64,000 nucleotides of DNA from Flavisolibacter tropicus (GCF_001644645.1 NZ_CP011390.1:4853501-4917500); one strand, 5' to 3'. Counted from the first letter of the stretch, positions 1 to 11,891 are shown. Translations and numbers: made by a program. The notes: generated from the letters alone by a model not told the origin.

Positions 1-3000
1 GGAGGATTAACTTGTAGCCCTTATGCCGCTTCAGGGTTTGGAACTATAGCCGGTTCTTTACAATGTGCTAAAAATGCTATTACAGTTGGAAATATAAATA
101 GTGCCGGTATCATCTCCGGTGGTTCTAGTAGAGGCCCTGTACGTGATGGAAGAATCAAGCCTGAGTTGGTAACCCTTGGCGTAGCGGTAACATCTACATC
201 AGCAGCTGGCGGGTATTTGACTGAAAATGGAACGAGTATTTCTGCCCCAGCCGTTACAGGTGGCGCTGCGCTAATGTATGAGAAGTACCGTCAGCTAAAC
301 AGCAATGCAAACCCATCAAGCGCTTTAATTAAAGCATTATTGTGTAATGGAGCGACAGACAGGGGTACTCCTGGTCCTGATTATGTATATGGTTTTGGCA
401 GTATGAACTTACTGAGAAGTGTTGATATGCTTGAAAAAGGACGTTTTATTGCTGGAAGTATAAGCAATGGTGGTAGTCAAACAACCACGATATCTGTTCC
501 GGCAAATACAGCCAGGCTAAAAGTGATGATCTATTGGAACGATCCTGCGGCATCACCTCTATCAGCTTCAGCGTTAGTGCATGATCTTGATTTAGAGGTA
601 ACTGATCCATCGTCTACTAAAGTTTTACCATTAGTATTGGACCCTTCTCCTGCCAATGTTCAAAACCCAAGTACCAATGGTGCGGACCATAGGAATAATA
701 TTGAACAAGTAGTCATTAATAATCCTACAGGCGGCACATATACTTTTACAGTAAAGGGAACTTCCGTAACACAAAACCCTACTCAGGATTATTATATTGT
801 TTATGATATTATTCCAAACTCATTGGCATTAACCTTTCCTGTTGGTGGAGAGGGGTTAATACCAGGACAAGTAACACCCATCCAGTGGGAGTCTTATGGT
901 GATCCTGTTAATTCCTTTACCCTAGAGTATTCGATAGATGGCGGTACTACCTGGACAACTATTGATAATGCTATTAGTGCTACTGCAGATAATTATACAT
1001 GGACTGTGCCTGCCATTGCAACAGAAAAAGCACGGATTCGGGTAACTAAAAATGGTACTTCTCTAAATAGTACCAGTAATGCTTTTGCAATTATTGGTCA
1101 GCCCACTATAAGCTTGTCGGCTACGCAATGTCCTTCTTATATAGCCGTTCAATGGGGCGCAGTAGCAAATGCTAGCGATTATGAAATTATTAGGTTAAAA
1201 GGTGGTGAAATGGTATCTGTGGGTACCACTACCGGCACGTCCTATACAATCAGTAGTTTATCACCGGACAGTGTTTATTGGGTATCTGTGCGGGCTAGAG
1301 TAAATGGCGCTCCAGGTTTGCGGTCAGTTGCGATTTCCCGCCAGCCGAATACAGGAACTTGTACGGGTACCATTTCGGATAATGATTTAAAGCTAGACGC
1401 GATACTGACTCCAACTTCCGGACGAAAAGCTACTTCATCGGCTTTAACGTCTACTACCCCTATTAAAGTGCGCGTGCGAAACCTGGATGATGTTGCAATT
1501 AGTAACTTTTCTGTCAAATATTCAATTGATGGCGGTAGTACATGGGTAACGGAAGCCGTTACTGCAACTATTCCTGCTCAAGGCACCTATGAATATACAT
1601 TCGCTGCTACTGCTAATCTTGCTGCAATAGGAAACTACAATTTTGTGGCAGCTGTTGTTAATAATACAACTGATCCGATTGCTGAAAACAATACACTTTC
1701 GTATACTATAAAACACCTGGATAATCCACCAGTGAATCTTGCAACTGATTTGGTTGATGATTTTGAAGCAGCTGTTGTTAGCGATTATCGTACCGATACA
1801 ATTGGCCTTTCTGGTATTGACCGCTATGATTTTATGCATAGTTCAATCGACGGTCGGCTGCGCACGTTTGTAAATACAGGAATTGCTGCATCGGGGACAA
1901 AAGCAATAACCTTAGATGCTGATCGTGCATTGGCAGCGCCCGGTAATACCAACTATTTAATAGGTACCTATAACCTCGCCTCTTATACGACTGCCGATGA
2001 TATCCGGCTGAGTTTTAAATATAATCAGCATGGGCAAACAGCTGATGCTGCTAACAAGGTATGGATACGAGGCAATGATAATAGTGCTACGCCATGGATT
2101 GAAGTCTATGACTTATATAGTAATCAAAACGTACCTGGCACTTATAAAAATGTAACCAGTATTGAATTGTCTTCTTTGTTACAAACAAATGGGCAGACGT
2201 TTAGTTCAAGTTTCCAAATTCGTTGGGGGCAAGCGGGGCAGAATCAGGCAGCTAATAAGGAAAGTGGCGCGGGCTACACTTTTGATGATATAAAAATATA
2301 CCGCGTTCAAAACGATATGCAACTAGTAAGTATTAATGGTTTCGCTCCTATTAGTTGTGCATTGTCTACAGCCACTCCAATTACGGTTTCTGTACGCAAC
2401 ACGATGAATGCAACGTTAACAAACATTCCAATAAAGTACCGTGTAAATGGTGGTGCGTGGGTAAGTGAGACCATGGCTTCGGTGGCCGGTAAAACTACCG
2501 TGTCTTATACATTCGCTGCAACAGCTAACCTAAGTGCCGTAGGGGCTTATACTATTGAGGCAGTTGTGGATTTGAGTGGCGATAGCTTTGCTGATAATAA
2601 CAGCGCGCAGGTGTCTTTCCTAAATGAGGAGCTCATTACTACTTATCCATACCTGCAGGATTTTGAAACCGATAATGGCAACTGGTACTCCACCGGTACA
2701 AATAACTCCTGGGCTTGGGGTGCACCGGCTTCTGTAAATATTAATCGCGCGGCTAGTGGATCAAAAGCCTGGAAAACCAATTTAAGCGGTAATTATAATG
2801 ATGGAGAGTTGTCTTTCTTGTATTCTCCCTGTTTTAACATCGCAGGAATGACTACGCCTATGCTTAGCTTCAGCGTAGCTATGGATATAGAAAATTGTGG
2901 TACAACTACTTGCGATGCTGCAAGAGTTGAATATTCTGTAGACGGAACTACCTGGAATATTTTAGGTACAGCTGGATCTGGAACAAACTGGTATAATAGA

Positions 3001-4275
3001 GGTACTCCTCAGCAATTTTGGAGTACAGAAGATCCAGCCTTACGGCGGTGGCATGTAGCAAGTATTCCATTGCCAACAGGAATCAATCGTTTACGCCTGC
3101 GGTTTGTTTTTGCATCAGATGGGGGACTTACTAAGGAAGGTCTTGCTGTTGATGACATTCATATATACGACCGGTCCATGGGAATTTATAATGGACCTAC
3201 GATGGCTACCTCAGTACAACAAACCATTAGCGGTGGTTCAAGTTGGATTGATTTTCAGCAAAGCGGTGCATTAGTGGCATCTGTGCAACCAAATAATCAA
3301 AATTTGGGAGCTACAGATGTGCAAGCTTATATTAATTCTGGAGCTGTTCGAAATATCAATAACCAATATTATGCAAATAGGAATATAACTGTTAAGCCAT
3401 CAAACACGGCTCCAGGTAGTCCAGTTAAAGTGCGCTTTTATTTTACTGATGCTGAAGCGCAAGCATTAATAACAGCTACAGGATGTGCTACGTGCTCCGC
3501 ACCAGCAAGCCCATATCAATTAGGCGTATCTAAGATGAGCCATTCTAACAAGGCTCTAGAGAATGGTACTGTGGTGGATGATGGAGGTGGTATTTGGTCA
3601 TTTATACCACCAACAGACCTGAGAATTGTACCTTTTGATATTGGTTACTATGCAGAGTTTGAAGTGAATAGTTTTTCTGAATTTTGGCTTAATTCAGGCG
3701 GACTTGATGCTGCTACACCGTTGCCTATTAACTTAATAAGTTTTACAGGGCAACGCAATGGTGAAAATGCCTTATTGAGATGGACTGTAACTGAATCCAA
3801 TATTTCGAAATATGAAATAGAAGCTTCCCAAGGAGCGACAAATCAGTTTATTAAAATAGGAGAAGTGGTAAGTCAGGGAAGTAACACCTCTTTGCATGAA
3901 TATAACTTCACTGATGTAGAACCCAATAAGCTAGGTATTCGATATTATCGCCTGAAGATTATTGAAGAGGATGGCACTTTTTCTTATTCACCCATTCGCT
4001 CCATAATTTTTGCCAATCCAGTTACCTGGATGGTTTATCCAAATCCTTCAAACGGTAAGTTTTATTTAACCTATCAGCTTAATTCTGTTGAAAAGTTAGA
4101 GGCACAGGTATTTGATGCCAAAGGCAGGTTAGTACAGCAATACAAAAAAGAAGGAAACGGCGGCTGGCAAAAGCTTGCTATTGATCTATCTTCAGCTTCC
4201 TTCCCTTCTGGAGTTTACTTATTACGGGTAACAACAGGCGATAAGCTGCAATCGTTTAAACTAAATAAACAATGA
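1..4275 (+). CDS. S8 (subtilisin-like) serine peptidase, T9SS cargo, 5' end outside the window
   Basis: The reading frame is open from base 1, so the N-terminus with the catalytic Asp and His lies upstream; 1424 residues are visible. The conserved SSRGP...RIKPE segment (nt about 115-165) and GTSISAP with the catalytic Ser at nt 235-237 identify a subtilase. A beta-rich domain follows (nt 430-810; WNDPAAS, HDLDLEV), like the C-terminal domain of KP-43-type proteases. Next come an Fn3-like domain (1110-1340) and two rounds of a CARDB-like domain plus a jelly-roll-like domain starting DFE (1390-2310 and 2320-3170). The last 85 residues (VYPNPSNGKFYL ... PSGVYLLRV) are a type A T9SS sorting domain. 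It should be exported by Sec, moved across the outer membrane by T9SS and anchored at the surface or released. The substrate is unknown. A terminator hairpin follows directly. Confidence 0.93.
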   Translation, partial: GGLTCSPYAASGFGTIAGSLQCAKNAITVGNINSAGIISGGSSRGPVRDGRIKPELVTLGVAVTSTSAAGGYLTENGTSISAPAVTGGAALMYEKYRQLNSNANPSSALIKALLCNGATDRGTPGPDYVYGFGSMNLLRSVDMLEKGRFIAGSISNGGSQTTTISVPANTARLKVMIYWNDPAASPLSASALVHDLDLEVTDPSSTKVLPLVLDPSPANVQNPSTNGADHRNNIEQVVINNPTGGTYTFTVKGTSVTQNPTQDYYIVYDIIPNSLALTFPVGGEGLIPGQVTPIQWESYGDPVNSFTLEYSIDGGTTWTTIDNAISATADNYTWTVPAIATEKARIRVTKNGTSLNSTSNAFAIIGQPTISLSATQCPSYIAVQWGAVANASDYEIIRLKGGEMVSVGTTTGTSYTISSLSPDSVYWVSVRARVNGAPGLRSVAISRQPNTGTCTGTISDNDLKLDAILTPTSGRKATSSALTSTTPIKVRVRNLDDVAISNFSVKYSIDGGSTWVTEAVTATIPAQGTYEYTFAATANLAAIGNYNFVAAVVNNTTDPIAENNTLSYTIKHLDNPPVNLATDLVDDFEAAVVSDYRTDTIGLSGIDRYDFMHSSIDGRLRTFVNTGIAASGTKAITLDADRALAAPGNTNYLIGTYNLASYTTADDIRLSFKYNQHGQTADAANKVWIRGNDNSATPWIEVYDLYSNQNVPGTYKNVTSIELSSLLQTNGQTFSSSFQIRWGQAGQNQAANKESGAGYTFDDIKIYRVQNDMQLVSINGFAPISCALSTATPITVSVRNTMNATLTNIPIKYRVNGGAWVSETMASVAGKTTVSYTFAATANLSAVGAYTIEAVVDLSGDSFADNNSAQVSFLNEELITTYPYLQDFETDNGNWYSTGTNNSWAWGAPASVNINRAASGSKAWKTNLSGNYNDGELSFLYSPCFNIAGMTTPMLSFSVAMDIENCGTTTCDAARVEYSVDGTTWNILGTAGSGTNWYNRGTPQQFWSTEDPALRRWHVASIPLPTGINRLRLRFVFASDGGLTKEGLAVDDIHIYDRSMGIYNGPTMATSVQQTISGGSSWIDFQQSGALVASVQPNNQNLGATDVQAYINSGAVRNINNQYYANRNITVKPSNTAPGSPVKVRFYFTDAEAQALITATGCATCSAPASPYQLGVSKMSHSNKALENGTVVDDGGGIWSFIPPTDLRIVPFDIGYYAEFEVNSFSEFWLNSGGLDAATPLPINLISFTGQRNGENALLRWTVTESNISKYEIEASQGATNQFIKIGEVVSQGSNTSLHEYNFTDVEPNKLGIRYYRLKIIEEDGTFSYSPIRSIIFANPVTWMVYPNPSNGKFYLTYQLNSVEKLEAQVFDAKGRLVQQYKKEGNGGWQKLAIDLSSASFPSGVYLLRVTTGDKLQSFKLNKQ

Positions 4276-4277
4276 TA

Positions 4278-4314
4278 AAAAGAAAAGGTGCAGATTAACT
4301 GCACCTTTTCTTTT
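4278..4314. terminator. Bidirectional intrinsic terminator between convergent genes
   Basis: A long perfect stem (core AAAAGGTGCAG at 4283-4293 with CTGCACCTTTT at 4299-4309, extended outward by A/T pairs) has a 5-nt loop and T/A tracts on both sides. It can end the peptidase gene on the plus strand and the small gene at 4331 on the minus strand. Confidence 0.85.
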
Positions 4315-4330
4315 ATTTAAAATGTATAAT

Positions 4331-4534
4331 TTACCATCCTTGTTTGGCAATACCAGCTTTAATTGCTGCTAAGGCTTTCTCTTCATTACATAAGGTAGTT
4401 AACTTGTTTCCTTTGCCATCGTGTCCTTGCACCATATATGCCCCTTTTGCAGTTTTTGTTACAACGGCATCTTGAATGGGAACACCCTTTTCTTTGGTTT
4501 TAACATTATACGCTGTTAGTTGAATGTCTGCCAT
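4331..4534 (-). CDS. Small conserved hypothetical protein (67 aa)
   Basis: A compact basic protein starting MADIQLTAYNVKTKEKG and ending AIKAGIAKQGW, with no signal peptide or membrane segment. The sequence looks like a small single-domain protein in which a substrate or modifier strand (AVVTKTAKGAYMVQGHDGKG) precedes a helix. I recognise no named domain. It stands alone between a terminator and a 110-bp gap before the aldo/keto reductase, so context gives no clue. It is kept as real because the frame is clean, composition matches its neighbours, and the terminator fits its 3' end. Confidence 0.7.
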   Translation of the reverse strand: MADIQLTAYNVKTKEKGVPIQDAVVTKTAKGAYMVQGHDGKGNKLTTLCNEEKALAAIKAGIAKQGW

Positions 4535-4645
4535 ATTGCTAAGTTTTGTGGTTAGTAAAGATTAAATCTACACTTTTTTGGCAAAACAAAGGCCAGAAAT
4601 GGCTCTGTTCAGTCTGATTCAGGCTGAGCTTAAATAAATTAAGAA

Positions 4646-5650
4646 TTAATTTTTGGGCTTTAATATAGACTCAATCTGCTCTAGCTCTGCATTACTGAAT
4701 TCTAGGTTATGTAAGCAGCCTATAGAATCAAGCACTTGCTCAGGCTTACTAGCTCCAATTAAAACAGAGGTTATTCGTTGATCTTTTAGTACCCATGCCA
4801 AAGCCATTTGTGCCAAAGATTGCCCACGTTGTTGCGCTAAGTGATTAAGGTTCTGTATTTGACTAAGTACTTGTGGTGTAATACCTGTAGCTTCCAGCGC
4901 ACCATTTCCGCGATTACTGGCGGCTCTTGAATCTGTTGGAATTCCATTTAGGTATTTATCCGTTAAAAGCCCCTGCGCTAAAGAGGAAAAGGTTATACAC
5001 CCTACACCGTTTTGCTCTAATACATCTGTTAACCCCTCTTCAATCCATCGAACTAATAGTGAATATTTAGGCTGGTGGATAAGCAGGGGAGTACCTAAGG
5101 AACGCAGCATATCAACTGCCTTCTTAGTTTCCTCTGGACTGTAACTTGAAATGCCTATATATAAGGCCTTTCCTTGGCGAACGATTTGATCCAAGGCTCT
5201 CATTGTTTCTTCAAGAGGAGTAGCCGGATCTGGCCGGTGGTGATAAAAAATATCAACATATTCTACCCCCATTCGCTTTAGGCTTTGGTCAAGGCTGGCA
5301 ACTAAATATTTCTTGGAGCCCAGATCGCCGTAGGGGCCTGGCCACATGGGCCATCCTGCCTTTGTAGAGATAATCAGCTCATCTCTGTAGGGCCGAAGAT
5401 CTTGCTTTAAGATTTTACCAAACGTTTCTTCTGCACCACCAGGCGGTGGACCATAATTATTAGCAAGGTCAAAATGGGTAATACCGCAGTCAAAAGCTGT
5501 ATGAATAATGCTTCGACAATTTTCATATGAGTCAGTACTGCCGAAGTTGTGCCATAGGCCTAGTGAAAGTGCTGGCAATAGTAAACCGCTGTTGCCACAG
5601 CGGCGATATTCCATAGAGGCGTAACGTGCAGGAGAAGGCTGATACGTCAT
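4646..5650 (-). CDS. Aldo/keto reductase, YghZ / L-glyceraldehyde-3-phosphate reductase type
   Basis: A 334-aa NADPH-dependent (beta/alpha)8-barrel oxidoreductase. The catalytic tetrad is visible: Asp61 and Tyr66 in DLANNYG, Lys97 in STKAGW, and His137/138 in FYHHRPD. The stretch NNYGPPPGGAEETFG and the cofactor-binding C-terminal segment VLIGASKPEQ are typical of the AKR14/YghZ branch, which reduces L-glyceraldehyde 3-phosphate and methylglyoxal; the native substrate here is inferred only. It is soluble and cytoplasmic. The gene is monocistronic, divergent from the DUF4870 gene at 5767. The start MTYQPSPARYASMEYRR gives a normal N-terminus; Met13 is an alternative. Confidence 0.92.
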   Translation of the reverse strand: MTYQPSPARYASMEYRRCGNSGLLLPALSLGLWHNFGSTDSYENCRSIIHTAFDCGITHFDLANNYGPPPGGAEETFGKILKQDLRPYRDELIISTKAGWPMWPGPYGDLGSKKYLVASLDQSLKRMGVEYVDIFYHHRPDPATPLEETMRALDQIVRQGKALYIGISSYSPEETKKAVDMLRSLGTPLLIHQPKYSLLVRWIEEGLTDVLEQNGVGCITFSSLAQGLLTDKYLNGIPTDSRAASNRGNGALEATGITPQVLSQIQNLNHLAQQRGQSLAQMALAWVLKDQRITSVLIGASKPEQVLDSIGCLHNLEFSNAELEQIESILKPKN

Positions 5651-5766
5651 TAGAGTAAATAAGTTTTATTAAAAGTAACAAAGAGTGCTTTCTTGATTCA
5701 GAAACTTAATGGTTTTGCTATGAAATATTTTGGAAAAACTGTTCTTTAGCAGCAAACTTTTATAAT

Positions 5767-6132
5767 ATGGATCGCTCATATTTAGGTCATTCAGAAAATA
5801 CAATTCAGCCTGTTAGTGATAATGAGCGAATGTTAGGCGTACTTTCTCATGCTCTTACATTAATAGCCAGTTTCGTTGCGCCGCTAATTATTTATATACT
5901 TAAGAAAGACGAGTCAATGTTTGTAAGAGAACATGCAAAAGAATCGTTGAACTTTCAGCTAACGTTAATGCTCGCTTATTTCATTGGGTTCATACTCATC
6001 TTTGTGGTTATTGGAATTATCCTTTTACCCTTGATTGGTATTGTCCAGTTGGTGTTAGTAGTAATTGCTACCATCAATGCCGCTGATAATAAACTCTACC
6101 GTTATCCATTTTGTATCCGGTTTATTAATTAG
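5767..6132 (+). CDS. DUF4870 domain-containing membrane protein (121 aa)
   Basis: The pattern NERMLGVLSHALTL ... FVREHAKESLNFQ, followed by two long hydrophobic helices and NAADNKLYRYPF, is characteristic of DUF4870 (Tic20-like fold) inner-membrane proteins. About three transmembrane helices are visible (roughly residues 25-45, 62-82 and 83-103). The family's molecular function is not established. The gene is divergent from the aldo/keto reductase and convergent with the gene at 6152 (19-bp gap). Confidence 0.85.
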   Translation: MDRSYLGHSENTIQPVSDNERMLGVLSHALTLIASFVAPLIIYILKKDESMFVREHAKESLNFQLTLMLAYFIGFILIFVVIGIILLPLIGIVQLVLVVIATINAADNKLYRYPFCIRFIN

Positions 6133-6151
6133 ACATTGGTGAATAGGCACA

Positions 6152-7369
6152 TTAGTCTGTGGGCGGGAGTTTATAATCAAAAGGTAACATCGTTGCCATT
6201 TTCTCAGACCATGCCCAAAAACCGCTATTCATTAGGTCGGCTGGATTGTAATAGGCTCCGTTTGCTTCAATGGCAATAAGATCATTATTGAGTAAAGTGA
6301 TTTGTGATACCATAGCTTTTCCGGCATCTGGAAATAGCTTTTGATATTCGACGGGCGCCTCCTTCTTTTTATAAACAATTAAAAGATAGTCGGTAAATGA
6401 AAGGCCGGCGGTTATACTATCAATTGCAAAAGCAACACTATCTCCAATCAATGGTGTCTTGCTAATAACATCAAAACCGTCTGCTTGTCGCATTACGGTA
6501 CTGTAATAATGGGAGCTATCTGGATTTGTAGAAATGCCATTTATTTTTAAAGTAGTGTTACCCGATTGAGTGCTTTGTGTGGCTTTTTTATAGAGCTCCT
6601 TTACACGTTGTTTCTCTGCGTTGGTTACTTTTTTTAAATGATTCATGGTAAATCCTTCCTCTACAACTGTGTTGCGGTATATACTGCGCATAAAATGTAG
6701 TGCAGAACCTTCGTATGCTTCTTTCCTGTTTCTGGCCCATCTCTTTTCCCTTGCTGCGCCACCTTTCATGGGCTCAAAAAAGGGATAGCCCTGGTAAAAA
6801 ATAAACCGCTCTTTAAACTGGTAGGTAAAGTTTTCTAGTTGATACCGGATAGTATAACCTAATGCCTTATTTTCAATGATTAAGGGCTCAAGTGCAATAG
6901 CAGTGAGCACATTATCCTTTTTGGAATGCCGGAACTTAATAACATTAGTATTTTTAATAAGGCAGTTGTTAGCAAATGAAGATGTTCCTATAAAGCTCTC
7001 CAGAAAAAGACGTCCCCATTGTTCCCAGCCATCTTTTATAAAAGGTTCTACAACTACTGTTTCCAGCGCCTTTACCTTGGGTTGAAGTTTAATGGTAAGA
7101 GGTAAGGCTATTTCATTTGCTGAGATCGTTTGATTGTGCGTTTCAAAGCCAATTGAAGAAACAATCAAATCAAATTTGCCAGATGGCATCGTTAGTTCGA
7201 AATACCCTTGCCCATTGGTAGTGGTACCAACCGATGTGTTGTTCAGAAAAACACTGGCTGCAGGAACGGGCTTATTTGTTTCTTGTTCAACTACAACTCC
7301 TTTTAGAACAGTTTGTGCATAAGAGCTATAGGAGAGGGATACGAATAACAGTAAAAATAGATATTTCAT
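6152..7369 (-). CDS. Secreted carboxypeptidase-regulatory-like domain protein
   Basis: 405 aa. An N-terminal signal peptide (MKYLFLLLFVSLSYSSYAQ, cleavage likely after YAQ) is followed by a CarboxypepD_reg-like beta-sandwich (residues about 20-95, TVLKGVVVEQETNKPVPAAS ... GFETHN), the module that opens many SusC-type receptors. Here there is no plug or barrel; the remaining 300 residues form an uncharacterised domain common in Bacteroidota (FIGTSSFANNC, EPLIIENKALGY). It is probably periplasmic or outer-membrane associated. The gene is monocistronic, ending next to the DUF4870 gene. Its function is unknown. Confidence 0.85.
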   Translation of the reverse strand: MKYLFLLLFVSLSYSSYAQTVLKGVVVEQETNKPVPAASVFLNNTSVGTTTNGQGYFELTMPSGKFDLIVSSIGFETHNQTISANEIALPLTIKLQPKVKALETVVVEPFIKDGWEQWGRLFLESFIGTSSFANNCLIKNTNVIKFRHSKKDNVLTAIALEPLIIENKALGYTIRYQLENFTYQFKERFIFYQGYPFFEPMKGGAAREKRWARNRKEAYEGSALHFMRSIYRNTVVEEGFTMNHLKKVTNAEKQRVKELYKKATQSTQSGNTTLKINGISTNPDSSHYYSTVMRQADGFDVISKTPLIGDSVAFAIDSITAGLSFTDYLLIVYKKKEAPVEYQKLFPDAGKAMVSQITLLNNDLIAIEANGAYYNPADLMNSGFWAWSEKMATMLPFDYKLPPTD

Positions 7370-7442
7370 ATCGCGGGTTCGATAGTAGAAAATTATGCTT
7401 TTAAAGGAAGATGAGGAAATTGAAGAATTGTAAGAATTAAAA

Positions 7443-7464
7443 AAGGTTGCCGAAAGGCAACCTT
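7443..7464 (-). terminator. gyrB terminator
   Basis: The stem AAGGTTGCC / GGCAACCTT encloses a 4-nt loop, and a run of U follows on the minus strand. It lies 25 bp past the gyrB stop. Confidence 0.85.
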
Positions 7465-7488
7465 AAACTTTTATTATATCAAAACACA

Positions 7489-9570
<2,082 letters not shown>

Positions 9571-9708
9571 TTAAAATAGAACCCTTTAGCCCCCTTTTTA
9601 CCCACTAGTTTTTCACGTTTTATAGAAATGCAATAATCGAGGTTGCAGATGGCCTCTTTTAGACAGGATAAGCCTTAACGGGCCAGCCTATGCTAGCTCT
9701 ATTTTCTT

Positions 9709-10512
9709 TCATTTTTCCCCCTTGCAATAAAGTGCCTGCATAGCAAAACGGTATTCTCCATTTGTTAGGTAGGAAGATAAGGCCTTATGTAATAGCTCTC
9801 TGACTCTTTCTTTAGCCTCTCCTCGTTCTGCTAAGTAGGTGGTTAGGGGAGAGCCTTCCAAGCTGCCTATAACTACATCCTCCACTTTAGAGGCTACCGT
9901 AGTTATTTGTGCGGGTATGATTTCTATATTCTGGAATCCTGCCTCTCGCAGCGACAATGTGATTTCATCCTTATCAAAATACGAATAAGGCCCTTTTTGG
10001 GAAAAGACAGGCGCGTCTTCAGGAAAAACAGTTTGAAGAACTTTTTGTGTTTCGAATGATACCGTATTAGTAGCCGGATCATCCCAAGTTAGAAAAAGGA
10101 AAGTGCCGTTGGGCTGTAACACTCGTAAAGCTTCTTTAAAGGCTTTTAGCTTATCGGGAAAGAACATTACCCCAAACTGACAAACAACAAGGTCAAAAGT
10201 GTTATCCTCATATGGTAACACCTGTGCATCCGTTACCTGCCAGTGCAGGCGGTTATCCTGAATTTTTTCTTTAGCCACTGCTAGCATTTCTTCCTTGAGG
10301 TCAGTTGCATAAAGTGCCCCATCTGTATCCAAAAGCTGCAGCAAATGACGGGTAAGGCGGCCTGTACCGCAGGCAAGCTCTAATAGGGTATGCATTTTTA
10401 AGGTCTGCCACCGCTTTACAAAATCTAGGGCATAGGGCTCAAAGAAAAGCGGCCCTAAATAGTGATCATAATTGGCAGGCACAGAGCCTTGGGAGATGCT
10501 GGGAGAAGCCAT
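9709..10512 (-). CDS. Class I SAM-dependent methyltransferase
   Basis: A 267-aa Rossmann-fold methyltransferase. Motif I is LLELACGTGRLTRHLL; the acidic residue binding the SAM ribose is in ATDLKEEML; motif II/III is DNTFDLVVCQFGVMFFPD, then ALRVLQPNGTFLFLTW. This matches the Methyltransf_11/UbiE-like group acting on small molecules, but the substrate cannot be deduced. It is cytoplasmic, with no operon partner: the lpxD gene upstream is 215 bp away across an unexplained hairpin. Confidence 0.88.
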   Translation of the reverse strand: MASPSISQGSVPANYDHYLGPLFFEPYALDFVKRWQTLKMHTLLELACGTGRLTRHLLQLLDTDGALYATDLKEEMLAVAKEKIQDNRLHWQVTDAQVLPYEDNTFDLVVCQFGVMFFPDKLKAFKEALRVLQPNGTFLFLTWDDPATNTVSFETQKVLQTVFPEDAPVFSQKGPYSYFDKDEITLSLREAGFQNIEIIPAQITTVASKVEDVVIGSLEGSPLTTYLAERGEAKERVRELLHKALSSYLTNGEYRFAMQALYCKGEK

Positions 10513-10573
10513 AAATAGGTTTTAATAATAATCATTATTACTAATCTGTGGTTCTCTTATAGGGGAGTTATAG

Positions 10574-10606
10574 GGACTTACAGTAGATAATATCCCCTGT
10601 AAGTCC
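10574..10606. repeat. Unexplained inverted repeat downstream of lpxD
   Basis: GGACTTACAG (10574-10583) and CTGTAAGTCC (10597-10606) form a perfect 10-bp stem with a 13-nt loop. There is no T-run on either side, so it is not a standard intrinsic terminator. The rest of the 215-bp gap (10513-10727) is AT-rich and shows nothing recognisable. Confidence 0.6.
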
Positions 10607-10727
10607 AGTAAGAGCTCAATATACATTCATTTCTAGCTCACAAAGGGTACATTAATGATTCATAGTGGACTAGAATTGAATATTGAAATTTGGGATATCG
10701 TATTTTGAGTTTCTTCTATCGAATTCC

Positions 10728-11783
10728 CTACAGGCTGTTCACTTTTTCTGTCAGCAACTGCTTTACGATACTTTCCAACTCCTGGATTCTTTTTTCCAGA
10801 GTAGGGAGGTTGCGGAATACAGCCTGGCTACGTAAAGCGCTGGTGTACTCAGCAGCTGGTGAGCCGGTAACCGATGTATATGGATCTTTTAAGGATTTAC
10901 TAACACCACTCTGCGCGTTGATTTTAGAGCCATCAGCAATCTGGATATGACCGACTAAGCCGGCTTGACCGCCAATCATTACCTGGTTGCCGATCTTGGT
11001 AGAGCCCGATACACCCGCCTGGGCTGCAATTACGGTACTGTTTCCAATTTCCACGTTGTGGGCAATCTGAATCAGGTTGTCCAGTTTTGCGCCGGCTTTA
11101 ATAATGGTAGAGCCCATGGTAGCACGGTCTATAGTAGTGTTGGCACCAATCTCTACATTGTTTTCAATCACAACATTACCAATCTGGGGTACTTTTTTAA
11201 AACTTCCATCGGCCTGGGGGGCAAAGCCAAAGCCATCTCCTCCGACTACAGTACCGGCATGAATTACAATATGGTTGTGTAACACACAATCATGATAAAT
11301 CTTCACACCCGGATGAATGATACAGTTTTCCCCAATCTGTACGTTGTTGCCAATAAAGCTGCTTGGGAAAATCTTACTGCCGGCGCCTACTTTTACATTT
11401 TCACCAATGTAAGAGAAGGCACCAATAAATACTCCGTCAGCAATTTGTGCTGATGGCGCTATATATGAAGGTTGCTGAATACCCTGCATTTGCTGGGTAG
11501 CTATTTCCTGGTATTTGCTTAAAAGTAGTGCGAATGCAGAATAAGCATCCGGCACACGTATAAGAGTAGGCTTAACAGCCTGTTTTAGCTCATATGCTTC
11601 ATTGATAATGGCTATGGAAGCCTGTGTAGTGTATAAATAATCTTCATATTTGGGGTTGGCCAAAAATGTAAGCTGCCCTTCCCGTGCCTCTTCAATCTTG
11701 CCAAACGATGATACTGAAGCTTCAGGGTTACCTTCAATCTTTCCATTTATCAGTATCGAAATCTGGGCGGCTGTAAACTGCAT
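10728..11783 (-). CDS. lpxD: UDP-3-O-acylglucosamine N-acyltransferase
   Basis: The third step of lipid A synthesis: transfer of a hydroxyacyl chain from acyl-ACP to UDP-3-O-acyl-glucosamine. 351 aa. The N-terminal uridine-binding domain (residues 1-100; FLANPKYEDYLYTT) is followed by a left-handed beta-helix of hexapeptide repeats (about 105-315). The catalytic His is in IAHNVEIG. A short C-terminal helix (LEKRIQELESIVKQLL) completes the trimer-forming protein. It follows the HD gene by 108 bp on the same strand. In many Bacteroidota lpxC-fabZ and lpxA follow directly; here they do not. Confidence 0.96.
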   Translation of the reverse strand: MQFTAAQISILINGKIEGNPEASVSSFGKIEEAREGQLTFLANPKYEDYLYTTQASIAIINEAYELKQAVKPTLIRVPDAYSAFALLLSKYQEIATQQMQGIQQPSYIAPSAQIADGVFIGAFSYIGENVKVGAGSKIFPSSFIGNNVQIGENCIIHPGVKIYHDCVLHNHIVIHAGTVVGGDGFGFAPQADGSFKKVPQIGNVVIENNVEIGANTTIDRATMGSTIIKAGAKLDNLIQIAHNVEIGNSTVIAAQAGVSGSTKIGNQVMIGGQAGLVGHIQIADGSKINAQSGVSKSLKDPYTSVTGSPAAEYTSALRSQAVFRNLPTLEKRIQELESIVKQLLTEKVNSL

Positions 11784-11891
11784 ATAATAAAGTCAAATTA
11801 GTCAATTAGTGTCAAAAATCACCTATCATTCTCAAAGCTATCAAACGAGTAAAGTAGTTACAAAGTATGATGGCTTTGACTTTTATGACTT

